Assembly (NCBI GenBank): GCA_907165065.1
Contig: OU015538.1
Span: 17,561,165 to 17,625,164, forward strand
Length of the DNA: 64,000 bases
Origin: Caprimulgus europaeus
Taxonomy: Eukaryota > Chordata > Aves > Caprimulgiformes > Caprimulgidae
Reading direction: 5' to 3'
A program made the translations under genes and the position numbers. Positions 13,494 through 25,818 of this stretch are shown piece by piece (position 1 is the stretch's first letter; the number at the start of each line of letters is the position of its first letter). A model generated the notes under the pieces. The model did not search any database and was not told where the DNA came from. It was given only the letters and a program-made list of their open reading frames with translations.

Positions 13494-16400
13494 GTGAAAA
13501 CAAACTCTAAGCAAATTAATGAAGAACCAAATGGCAAAGCAGATTGGATTGTTACTACCAAATGGTGTTACAAACACAATCTAATTAGGTGATAAAATGG
13601 ACCAACATATACTGAGACTAAGTAAGCAATTAAGTGCTGTGTATCATAGAGTGGGAGAGGCATCAGTTACACAGGACCATAGTGTGAGACATTTGGCATT
13701 TAGCTCTTTAGCAACTTCTCTATCTCAAGGGAAGAATAAAATGAATCAGAGTAGAGGATGGCTTCTTCAGATTGAAGCATCTTCGGTTCCATTGCGATTT
13801 TATGACAACTCAAAAAACCTCTCTAATGTATAGATACTAATTCTGAGGAAAACAGTTAACCTCTGTACAACAGAAGATTGCACTGATCTTCGACATAATC
13901 AGCATTTATCCACTTATCACAAAACTTGATTTTAAGGCTTGGATATTTCCTACATAAAACAACTCAAAAACTTGTCTATTTTTTTTTTAAAAAGGATGAT
14001 TTCTGTAACTTGAATTTAACTTCAGATTTCAAGATGGGAGCAGTATCATGTGTTTGATTTAGCAAGAAGCAACTCAAAGCATAAAATTATCAGCCATTTA
14101 CTCTTTTTCAACTTCCTCAAAATTCAAAATAAGTCACATATCAGGCAGAATTACTCACACACAGGAACATATGCACATGCATACTCGCAAAAGAAAGGCA
14201 TGGAAAGCCATCCCTGTACAATGGTACCCCATGAGGCACCAGTGCTGTTAAATCTTGAGTGCATTTTCACAATACTTCTTCAATATTATCTGCTCCCTTA
14301 ATTGTGCCTATTTGATTCCAAATAGATAATATCTCAACAAAATAATAAATTGAATTTATGGTTGATCATTTTTAACACCAATAATCCAGCCCTAAATATT
14401 GAAATAAGTCTGGTTTAGAGCAGTACTCTTAGAATAAGACAAATCTCACAGCTGCATGGGCACATGCATTCATAATTCAGGTTACATTTTAAGTGGAACC
14501 AATGACTTAGGGAAACTGAAAACTCCCCAAAACACTTGAAAAAAGTTTAATTACCTTGAGTGACAGTCCTCACCCTGCACTCAGTAACAAATTACTATTA
14601 TTATATTGCTATCAGTATAGATATTAATCCAGACATTAATCCACCATATGCTAACACACATACCACATCAGCTCTCTTCATGCATTTTCAATATGAGAAA
14701 CAGGTTTTACAATTGGGCTTCTATGTTTGTATCTTGATTACTTCATATACTGACATTACCTTTTACTTAATAATACTGAACATTTGGATACCTGTAAGTT
14801 TTTACATAGCACAAATACTAGTAAATAACATGCTGCTTAAATTTGTGCAGTTCAGCTTGTCACAAGAGCAAGTGTTGAGATGGCATATGAATATTCTATG
14901 TGATTGTCTCAATAAATATTATTTAAAAGCTCTGCTAACTTTGCAAAGTACTTAATAGCTGTTAATGTCTGCTAAATGCTTAGCCCCAGTGAATAAGACT
15001 GAAAATTATTTACGAGATTTATGTGATTAATGTGGGTGGTAAAGTTAACTTTGAAGACATTTCCTAATAAAACCAAGTACTTTCATGACAGTCAGTTTTT
15101 TTCAGAATTACTCATGTCATTTAAATAACTTGTATTTAATATACTTTACTGGGATTCTACATAAAATGTCACTGAAGAAAGACGCAGAATTTCAAACATT
15201 ACAGACAGTAGGTATTGATATACAAAGTAAGTACGAAGGTTTTTTCAAATTCTTTTGTAATTGACAATTCTGTACTGACATTTATTCACACCCATAGCAC
15301 TGATAAGTTCTTATTTGATGCATGAATATACTTTTAAGTCATATGACTCTCATCTATCGTTGTACTAGCTGTATTGCATATTTATAAAACATCCTCCAGT
15401 ATTTCTGTTACTACTTAAGGGGGAAAAAAATGCAAGCTGTATGGAGCCTCTTAGCAAGTAAAGAGACACAAATGCTATAGGAGAAAATGGGCACTTGGAA
15501 AGAAGTTTAATTTCCTAAACTCATGTGGCAGACGTGACAACTGATGCGCATCCTTTGTTGAACCTTTCATCGTTACAGAGGCTAAGGTTAGTTTTCTTCT
15601 ACAGTATTGCAACACATGTAAGGAAAACACATTTTTCCTTTTAAATAGCCTTCAGTTTTTGTATGACAGCTTTGGGAAAGAACTCCTGAATTCACAGGAA
15701 GTTTTATGGAAAACTGTAACAACACACAAAAGATACGTAACACCTTCTCTGAAAGCTGCCTAACTGATAGCAGGTCCTGATTGCAGGACTTTGACTTTCA
15801 CACATATAAACAGTATTTTATAACTAATATTTATGAAAATCAGCAGTTTCTGTTTACAAAACTTTTAGTATTTAACTTCACCATGTAATTTCACATTTCC
15901 CCAGCTTTTCACTGAAGGTAAATAGTTACAAAATATTTTAAACCTTTTCAGCAAACCACTGAAGATTTCTTATTTTGTACCACAAGAAATAAATCATTTA
16001 AGGACATTTAAACCTTGCTGAAACCCATTTCAGATTTCCAAACTTGTAACTCTATTCACTGACCCATCTACAGAGTATATGTGCATTTCTGTTTCTATTC
16101 ATGCCTGAACATTCAATGAGAAATTATACTCAGCAATCATTATCTAGTCTATGGAAGTGAATGGAGTGCCAAATATATAGTAATATTTAAACATTTCAGA
16201 TTTTACCATCACTTGATATCATTGCAGATCTGGGGTTTGGGGTTTTTTTTGGTTGGTTGGTTGATTGGTTTGGTTTTGTTGGTGGAGTTTTTTAAGATAC
16301 TACTGTCTTCAGGCTGAGGTCAATGTCTCATGGGATCAGTTGAGCTACAACAGGCTTTGCTCCAGACCTGATTCTCAGAAAGTAAAAAAATTAATAATAA

Positions 16401-16699
16401 AAAACCCCTAAAAATAACAAACCCCAAACAAACCTCAGTTAAATAACATGGCTCCTTATTGGCTTACACTGAATTCAAAAGGCTATTTTGCCTAGTCTGC
16501 TCAAGCCCTTCATTTGATTCACATCAGAGAAGTCAAGTCTCCTGGACACAAGTGATAGCTGATGGCCAGGGAAAGAATTACTGTTTTTCTCACTCCCAGA
16601 AATTATCTACAATAGCACTGACTACCTCAGAATAATACTCTGACAGAACTCTTGCAAAGAAACTACTCCTTTGTCTCTGATAAATTGTAGGTGGCATTT
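13494..16699. other. Intron sequence with no gene
   Basis: AT-rich sequence including a G/T-rich patch of TTGG and GGGG units (16231-16293). The open frame at 14560-14955 (131 codons) is of a length expected by chance in AT-rich DNA and has no known domain. Confidence 0.65.
16231..16293 (+). repeat. G/T-rich simple sequence (GGTT/TTGG units)
   Basis: GGGG TTT GGGG is followed by T8 and several GGTT units, so this strand is nearly free of A and C. It is low-complexity sequence; the paired GG/GGGG runs could fold into a weak quadruplex. Confidence 0.85.
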
Positions 16700-16843
16700 G
16701 GTTAACACATTACTTAGCAGTGTCAGCGAGAGGTGCCCTTCTCTGGGAATGAACAGCACTTGCACTCCATGAACTATTACAGGGTGACAAAGTTCCTTTA
16801 AGTGCTTCAGGGGAGGCATAGGCTAAAAAGTTGAAAGACACTG
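16700..16843. mobile_element. Probable hAT-Charlie (MER5-like) DNA transposon fragment
   Basis: Positions 16824-16843 read TAAAAAGTTGAAAGACACTG. This is close to the reverse of the common hAT-Charlie terminal repeat, which ends in GGTTGAGAACCACTG. It is preceded by GGGGAGGCATAGGC, a stretch that also appears near the ends of such elements. The other end was not located, so the left boundary is a guess. No transposase is encoded. Confidence 0.45.
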
Positions 16844-16940
16844 ATCTAACATAATTACAGCTGCTTTGGGGTTTGACTTTTTCTCCCAAGACTGGCCTCT
16901 TGGATCACTATACAGTATTGAATATAACAAATTCATTAAT

Positions 16941-16955
16941 TCTCTCTCTCTCTCT
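16941..16955 (+). repeat. (TC)n microsatellite
   Basis: Seven and a half perfect TC units. Confidence 0.9.
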
Positions 16956-19900
16956 AATCCTGGCATCCTTTAATGCCCTTTCCTGTGATTCTATGTAACA
17001 GAAGTAAGAAAAATACAGTAGACTTCGCAGAAGATGATTAAATACTGAAAGAGGACCAGTAATTTATCCTAACTGAAAATAAGAGACTGCACATAAAATA
17101 TTATTATTTAAAAAGTTAGCTGACAGAGCATGTACTTTATTAGGTATATCTGAAATGGGAGGATCAGTAGCAGTTGAAAGGTACACCTTCAGATTTTGTA
17201 CACTAGCTAAAACTTCAGTATATCCTTAAGTTTCAAGTATTAAGTATCTGTTTGCCTACCATCAGTTTATGAATGCACTCTTCAAAATAGAAGAACTCAT
17301 AGTTCCTTACTGCTGTGCCACTGCTCTATGAAGTTCACTCCTGGGACTCCATAGTAGCTCAAGTTGTGATCCATGGGAGATGCCAGTGCCACAAAGAATA
17401 AAAATGATCACAACGAAGGAGCCTCACAAATTTTTAAAGTATTTTTTTAAGATATCAGAATGAAGGTCATAAATTAGTTAAACTTTTTAGTTTCAACCTA
17501 ACTGTGGCTGACGCAAACACACCTTTTTTTTTTCTATAAAGTAAGATTTCTCTGCAAAACTGTGTGTGCTTTCAGGTTTCATTCCATAAGGATACCAGAT
17601 GAGCAGAGATATCTGCTATTAGTTCAGAAATGAAATTAAATTTTCAAGGTCAAAATAAAAGCCTTCTTAGCAAGTAATAATCCAAGTGAGCTATTTATGG
17701 TAGACTTAAAAATGTTCTACACAAAAGGGAAAATAAGACTTACAGGGAAGCACAGTGAAAGAAAAGTTCTTGAGTTTTGTGATTGAAGGAGACTTAATTT
17801 TCTTCTGACTAAGTAATGGGAATTTCATGGAAGGTAAAAAATTAAGTAAGAAGGGCTAAGAACAAGCTAGCATAGCTACATGACAATTTGTAAGAGAAGT
17901 AGGCAAACAATGAAAAGAATTTAATTTATTTTTTTTAATCCAGCATTCACCACAGCCACCAATATCTATGAATAAAACAGAGCCTTAAAAGAAATGGTAA
18001 AGCAGCTTCCTGCCAGACTGTCTCACAGAAAAATGTATTCATTTGACTTAGAGCTCAGTTCATTTGATTCTTTTTCTAGCAGACAATTTAGCATGCATTA
18101 TTTTCATCATGTACATATTACTGTATGGCCAAATGGCAGATTTCACATGTAATTTATTGTATTTATTATCATACCCTACCAATCTTATCTTCTACATTTT
18201 ATTTCTCATTTAAAAGGGGAAAAAATTGTAAAAAGTATGTCAAGTCTTAACCAGTAATGGATATATCTAGGAATCCATAATAATAGCGTTCCTCACTTTT
18301 AAAGGACAAATAAAAACCCCATAACTTCCTAGTCTGCAAAAAAAAAAAATACAGGTGTAATTTTTGAAACAAGTGTTCCTGCCAGAGTTGCCCTTCCTAG
18401 AGAAAATCATGTAACAGGGATCTTGTACACCTATTCAAAAACCAAATGATCCAGTCCAGGCAGAAGCTCCAAACTGGTAAGTCTCCAGTTTTTGCAGTAT
18501 CCCTAGCCTCTTGCTGTGACAAATTTTTCTAGTTGTGGAAGATCAAAGAACCAGAAGAAAGAACCTGGAGCTAGCTAACATTTGCTAGAATTACCATTTG
18601 CAGGAGAAATTGAATGAGTTTTTCAAAACTATTAACTAAAGCTGGCTTTCAGTTGCATCCTCAAGGTCTAAACCCAGACTGAAAATGTGAAAACAATAGT
18701 CTAATTTCCACTAAACAATAAAGCTCTTCTTTTATATTATTTCATGTCCTCTGTGCTAATTACCATCTTCCAAATTAATTCTAAATGTATATACATGGCA
18801 GAGTAAATCAGCTGATGCTACACTTCAGTTTAGAATTTTAACTGTCACGATACTTATTCAAATCAGGTTTGGGACTTTAAAAGCTTTAGTCCTTAAGGAT
18901 TATAAAATGAAATTGAAATTAATCACAATTTGTAAAATAAAATACTATATATTCTTTTCCTTTACCAGCTGCCTAGGGTTTTTTTCTTCAAACAACCTGC
19001 CAAAGATTAATTTTCTTCAGGGCAGTATAACTTGCAAATGATTATTCCAACAGCAGAGCAGTACAATGTAGAAATACACAACGTGCACACTACAGCCTTA
19101 TGTCAGAACAGTGATAAATAGTGGACTTGGAATGTGAAGAATGGAAAGTGAAAACCACTTCTCTAACAAATAGCATTTCCACAGCTTTAATAGCACGAGT
19201 GGTACAAAAGCTTGGCAAAAGACAGGTCCAGTTTTGGTACATTAAAATGCTGACATTTTAGGCTCACTACTGTTGCTACGCTCATTTTCAAAGTGAATTT
19301 TTTACAATTTCTAAATACTGATTCTCAAATTAGTGGGCCACATTTTTTAATTATGCAGCCACTTTAAAAGGTCTCAATGCAAAAAATGTATAACAAAGAT
19401 GAACTCTGAAAATCTGCCATGTGAACTGCCAGTACATACAGTCAAAATAAAATATGGTGCATCGTCTTACATGCAGAGTGGGTGGGAAAACTGAAAGATT
19501 ACATTGTGGTAACTTGATTTTATTAAAGCAAGTCTAGACAGCTATTCTTACTGCCTTGGAAGAGACGGCAGCAATTGACATACCCAAAGAGGTGGCACCC
19601 TTGTTGAGCTTTTTTTTTTAACTATAGTAGTGTTTGAACAAGGGCGTTAGAATAGCTTTTAGCAATATTCTGTACAGTAAAATAAATAGGCTTTGGAAAA
19701 CAAACTTGCACTTCCTTTTCACCAATATTCAGACAACATGACCAGCTTTAAGAAACTTAGCAAAGAATCCGTTTTTAATAGATTCCACACATATTGGAAA
19801 TTAGGAATAGACCTACTTCTTTCTTTTATTGTTACTTGTCATTTTGACTAATAGCATCATCATAAATAAAATTAATCTGAATTCAACAAGCAAAGGAAAA

Positions 19901-22335
19901 ACACTTAATGTTCTCATTCTCCTCTCAGTTATAAGCGCTCTAATGTCTGGCTGCAAACTGCTGTACCCCCATGCAGGGTACCAACTTGGATGCTCTGTGA
20001 GCCACAGCGTTCTGAACAACAACAGGAGGAAAACACTGCTTGCAGACGTCAGAGAGCAGAGCTGTTCAACTGTGCCCAGGTGAATCAAACAGCCCAGTCA
20101 GAAATACTACTGTTAACATTTTCAGAACAGTTTATATAATTAAGTTTAACCTCTTCTGAACACACATGCACACACACACATTAAAAAATCCAGCCTGTTA
20201 TCTCAGAGACATATGCTCTGAGTGTATTTCCACAGAGATACTGCTCTCCTATTTATGTCTTCCTATGCAAACCCCACAATTAGAGATGTAAACTAAGGTC
20301 CTTTTCAGGCTTATTTCTAGAGAGAGGATAGTGACAAGTTTACAAAGAAAATGAATACTACACCTACGATTAAAAACAAAAAAAATCACTACCTGCCAAT
20401 CTGCCAAGGAGATTGCAGAAGTGCTTTAAGCACTGCTGTACAGGTAATGCAGAACTGCACAGTGACAGCCACTGCAAGAAGCAGAAAGACCCACTAGAAG
20501 GATCAGTGCCATATTCCAAACGGCACAAGGCAAAACGCATGAGCACTCAGGATGTTTGCAGAGTGATCCACAAACTCTTACAGAACTTTGTGAATTATGC
20601 ATGTGCTAATCTATACTGTCGACTTTTAAAATAAGGAAAAGAAAAAGTCAAAGAACATCCACACTAGAAAACATCAGCCAAAGCTTTGTGCCCCTACATA
20701 ATAAAACAGATGAGTAAAACATCAATATTAAATTAAGATAAATGATGAAACAGCAACACATTATTAGAGGTACTTTTAAAATCTTTCTAAAGTGTGTATC
20801 AACATGAACAGCTATTCAGTAAAGTGAATCAAGCATGGAAAATAGCACCTAGCAGAAACAGAGTTCCTTTTCTCTCCACTGCACCTCATCAGGGGAACTG
20901 ATAAGCAATCTTGTAAAGCCTGAACCAGTCCCAGTTTCAGGTAGGTATGACAAATGCTGGCCAACAGTGACTTAGAACTCCATACCGGTACAGAAGAACT
21001 TCAAGGATAAAAGTGGAAATTTGTTTCCACCTCTATGTCTGTGAGTGCACAACATGAGAGGGTTCCACTGTAAACCAGTTTCTGAGATAACTCATATTTA
21101 GTAAGAACAATGAACATGGGACATAAAATCTCCTCTACTTCCAAATCCTCTACAATCTACTGAAGAACCCAATATTCAAACTTTACAATTCTTACTCTTC
21201 AAAAATTAAAATGTCTATTCTTAGGTTTCAATCCAACCATGAACAGACTTGTATTAAATTGTTTTGCGTGACTTGAACTTCTGTGATTTATCTGGCTTTG
21301 GAGAAAAAAAAAAAATATGTGATAGATAAAGCCAACAGCTTTGATCTTTATTTTAGAAGTAAGGAGCTTAAAAGAAAAAAATCATAATAATATAATGCAA
21401 AATGATGTCACCAAATAAAACAGAAATCATATCTAGTCTACTGCTTCATCATATCAAGCATCATCACCATCACATAGATAAAAATATAACTTTGCATCAA
21501 AAAAGAAGGAACAGAAAAAAAACCCCAAACCTATGAGTACTGCAAATACAAGGACCTATTCAATAGCCCTTCCTTTAATAATAGCACTCATTAGCATAAA
21601 TTTTATTATTAATGACCTTTTCTGTTTGTCTTTTATGGTAATTAAAGAATAAAATATCATGTAAAATATCATTTACTATGTAAAACATAGTTAACTTTTG
21701 CTTGTTCCCTTTTTGTTATTTCTGCTCCTGTCTGCTTCAATTGCATGCTCTGTCTGGAAGTGCATCTTTATTTCAATATATTTAGTATGCTATCATCAAT
21801 AGTGGTCATGCTACATGACAAAACATGTTGCTGGGATGTTCAAGATGGTCTTTTCTGGTGAGGAAGTGGACCTGATTAATGAGGAAAAAGTGAGAGTGTT
21901 GAAGGGGGAAAAGCTGCATTGCTGTCATTCTTTTATTAGTAGTTGTGATAGCTTCACTGATAGAAACCCAGCTGAAAACCAGGACAGTAGTCCACAGCAC
22001 ATTACTCTCAGAGTGTCTTTTAGTCTTTCTTGAAAATTTATTGAATTCTAACAAAAAAATCTAGGAGGCAAGGCTAGTCTTCAAATTTATTCAGAAACAC
22101 AAGACGCTACAAATTGACTACAAGCCCTAGAATGGCTAAAAGTACCTTTAAAATCTACTTTTGGACATCAGAGGTGTTCTGTCCACAAAATGAAAAGATG
22201 AGAAATTAGTAAGGAAAAAAAATAAAAAAATCTTCAAAAAGCCAAGCAACAAGCAGTGGAATAGGCCACAGGGCCACTTCTCCTCAGATAACCTTTTTGC
22301 CTTTCCTCAAGCGCTGGCAAAGCCAGACAAGACCA

Positions 22336-22364
22336 TAATTTAATTTAATTCAATTCAATTCAAT
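22336..22364 (+). repeat. Pentanucleotide repeat (TTAAT then TCAAT units)
   Basis: About six five-base units; the first ones carry TTAAT and the later ones TCAAT, so a variant unit has spread along the array. Confidence 0.85.
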
Positions 22365-25300
22365 GAGAGAAAGGTCGTATTTGCATGAGAAAATAGTTAG
22401 GTAAGATGAGCCATCAGAAGAAATAAAGTACTACATCTACACCCAAAACTTACAGGTAGGACAGTAAATGGGAGTTTTCTCTGTTCAAAAACTTACCACA
22501 AGCAGCAGCTAAAGATACTTTAAACACAATTACTTTTAAAAAGTATATTCTTACAGAGTAACTGTGTCAAATGTCTGCCAAAATTCACATTACAAACAAG
22601 ATTATATTTTCCTACATGCATCATTACTGTCTCCAAACAGGGTTTATTTTATTTTTCCATTTTGCTTTTAGAAGCCCTTGGAATACAGATGTAGAACAAA
22701 ATTAGTAAAAATTCCATAATCAGCCTGTTTGCAAACCTCTCAAACTGAACTACAATAATCAAAAGTAAATGATTTCACATCGAGCTTACAACAAATTCAC
22801 TTTGCACATTTAAGAAACCCCTCCATGACCATATTAACATTAGTACTTATGCACTGATCCAGTGGACAAATTACCCTGGACACATTCACGTCCCAAACTG
22901 CACAGGAAAATTAGGCTGTAAGTGATCAAGTCCTGCCAATTATTTATCTAATTTACTTGTTAACAATGAGAAAATCCTCTCATACTAATGAGAAAAATTC
23001 TAAAACAGAAATATACCTCTCCCCATTCAAAGGAAGAAGGAGGGGAAAAAAAAAAGTGAACTCCATACAGTTTGATAGATATTAGGAGTTATTTCTGTGA
23101 TTCTCTTATCTCTTAGCCTGCAGATGGATGGACCATTTAACGAAAAACAGCAGTCCCCCTCATATTAAAGCCACAAAGAATGACCAACTTCTTCACAAAA
23201 GAACAGCTAAAATAGCTCAGAAGTGCTCTGATCGTGTCATGTGCTGTTTCTAACTGGAGCCTTACAAAATGCCTCAATTTTATCAAAATAGGGTCTCTAT
23301 TTCTTAAATGTATTTCTTCATTAATTAATTTGTTGAAATTCAGTTAATAGTTAACATTCATAAAATCATGACTATATTAGCATAACTCACAGCTGTAGCA
23401 CTGAGAGATAGTGTGCTATTCTTCATTCTACAACTCTTCTTAGGAACACAAGTGTTGAATACAAGCACAAGATCACAAATACAGCATGTTGGCTTTTTCT
23501 CCTTTCCTGCATTCCCAGAAGTTTCTAACTATGCACAACAAAAATTGGAGAAGGCTGCCTGCTTTGGATCTCTTGTCATTTGGATACTTTTCAGAGTGCC
23601 AAAAGCTGACCAGACCCCCACTATTAGGAGAGGACTTTTGCAAAGCAAGATACAGAATTTGATTTGTTTTACAGAGTATAACACTCAAGTCTCAGGGTCC
23701 ATGGAGATATTTCTGAGGAGGTTTCTGTCAGCTTCTTAGATTTTAACCATTTTTCTTCTCATTTTCAAACTGGCACCAACTCTTTGCATTAAATGCTCAT
23801 TTGCTCAACTACACTCACACTGAGTAGTGCTCACATAATTCTCTGTAACTAATTCTTCTTGTTCTGCCTGCAGCTGCACCATCTAATCTGCCCACTGCCT
23901 CTGTACCTTTAACCTATCTTCTAACTCAATGGTAATCATGACTTCTCACACCTCCTTCTCCTCTGTAGACTCTCCTCTTGATCCAGCTCATTGTATTTTA
24001 TAATATGTCTTCTGCCTTTCTCTTTTATTCTCACTCTTATTAAGACTCAAATCTGCCTAATGTTCAATATTTCTCCCTTCCATGCACCATAGACTATTTC
24101 CACACACACTTCAATGCCATCAGTTCCAAGTGCTCCTGATGTAAAGAGTCACAAGTTCATTTTGGACTGTACACACATATTCCTATGTGATTTTGACTCT
24201 TGGACGTTTTTTCACCTCTATCTCAGAGATTAAATGAAAATAGCCAAGATCTGAGAATTTTCAATGCTTTTATTTGACTTTTCTTCACATTTGGAGTTTT
24301 GGACATAATATGCATTTTTAATTATGTATGACACAAAAATACTTTCTCTTGCAATTGATACATACTCCAAAGTATCATTTTCCTCTCTCCTGAGTCTCTT
24401 ACATTACATTAATTTATGACTTGCTGAGCTGCATCTGTTAGCAATGTTTCAAAAACTGGGATTCTTTTCAAAATCACTGACAAATACAGGAACAACATGC
24501 ATTATTTCAGATGTAACAACTTAATGCATTTTACTAGGCCAACAGACACATCCATTTACCAAGTCTCTGTGATACCTTTGGTTGTTGAACTGTTTTTACT
24601 AAGAAATACAATTTTGCAATATTTTTATGATCTACAGAATGAGAAGCAGAATGAGACCTTTATAGTCATGATAACTCAGCTCGAAGAGGAGATAAATTGG
24701 ACTGATTGGTACTGCAGTCTCTACTTGTTGCTCTTGGAATCTCAAACACCAGAAAAGCCTCAGAGGACATGAAGTCACCCTTTCTGGGGAAGTAACATAC
24801 CTGGTCAAGTAATGCACTAAAAATTCCAACTTCTGGCTACATTATATTGAAGATGCAATAATGTAATAATGTGATAGACTAATGATACTAGGAGTAAGTG
24901 AGTCATATTAGCATTACAGGGAAGATCTACACGGTGCTATATTTAGTTCCAAGAAAATGACGCAACTTTTAAGGAGAGGAAAAAGTGTCACATCACTGCA
25001 AGCTAAATATATCCACAGTGCGTTAACAAAGAGTTAGTCCAACTGTGAAAACACACCATGGACTTGCAGTGCTGAGGACATGGCACTGAGAATGAAGAAT
25101 TTCAGAGCGCTCATTCTGCACTGTTTTCTATTAATGTTCAAGATAATTCGACAGAGTAAGGTCACACTGATGACAATTCTTTCCACATCATAAGAATAAT
25201 GTGTGACTAGCACTAGGCCACTGGGTCACTATGACTCAAAAAAGGGGAATAAAATGGAGCCTCCCCAAAAGCAGATAAAGAAATTAAGTAATAGGAAAAG

Positions 25301-25801
25301 TGCCGATGAAAGTAATCAAAACATTTGCAATTTTATAAACTGGAAAATCACTGCTTGAGACATTTAAAGATATCTAATTTTCTTAGTAATTTGGTTTCCT
25401 GACTGTGTATCTGGATCCATGATACTTAATGGATTTCTGCGCCATGAAGTCGGACATTAAAATACAATGTTTAAGTGGTTAAAGTATTCCTACGCGCTAA
25501 AGGAGCAATGGTGGATTGTGGCATTCCAGATTAACTGGCAGTACTGAATCACACTTAATACAAACAACCACAAAATGTGTGACCCATTGCAAACTAATTC
25601 TTGTAAATCCTCTAGGCTTCCTAACTAGGACTTCCTTCATTCCAACACAGGCTGAGTAAGTGTAATTGGACTTAACAAAACAAAGGGACAAACGAAACCA
25701 CCCAAACCACACACAGCACTTAGCAGATGTGAATGAAGCTTCTTCTTAAAACTCTGTGCATTCTCAGAAATGTTGCCAAATGTTTTTCCAGTTCAGAGTT
25801 T

Positions 25802-25818
25802 AAAAAAAAAAAAAAAAA
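25802..25818 (+). repeat. Poly(A) run, 17 bases
   Basis: Uninterrupted A17. No retroposed sequence is recognisable upstream of it, so it is treated as a simple homopolymer. Confidence 0.9.

Noticed and set aside
13263-13592. Phenylalanine-rich (plus) and lysine-rich (minus) open frames
   Set aside because: Produced by the T-rich pyrimidine tract, not by a gene.
14560-14955. Plus-strand open frame of 131 codons
   Set aside because: The length is within chance expectation, the composition is that of translated AT-rich DNA (I, Y, N, L) and there is no recognisable motif.
16958-16995. Possible CR1 tail (CTGTGATTCTATG) after the TC repeat
   Set aside because: Only about 13 bases match the CR1 terminal repeat and the preceding bases do not follow the CR1 order convincingly.
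19316-19342. ACTGATTCTCAAATTAGTGG as a MER5-like terminus
   Set aside because: It resembles the start of hAT-Charlie terminal repeats, but the following sequence gives no support.
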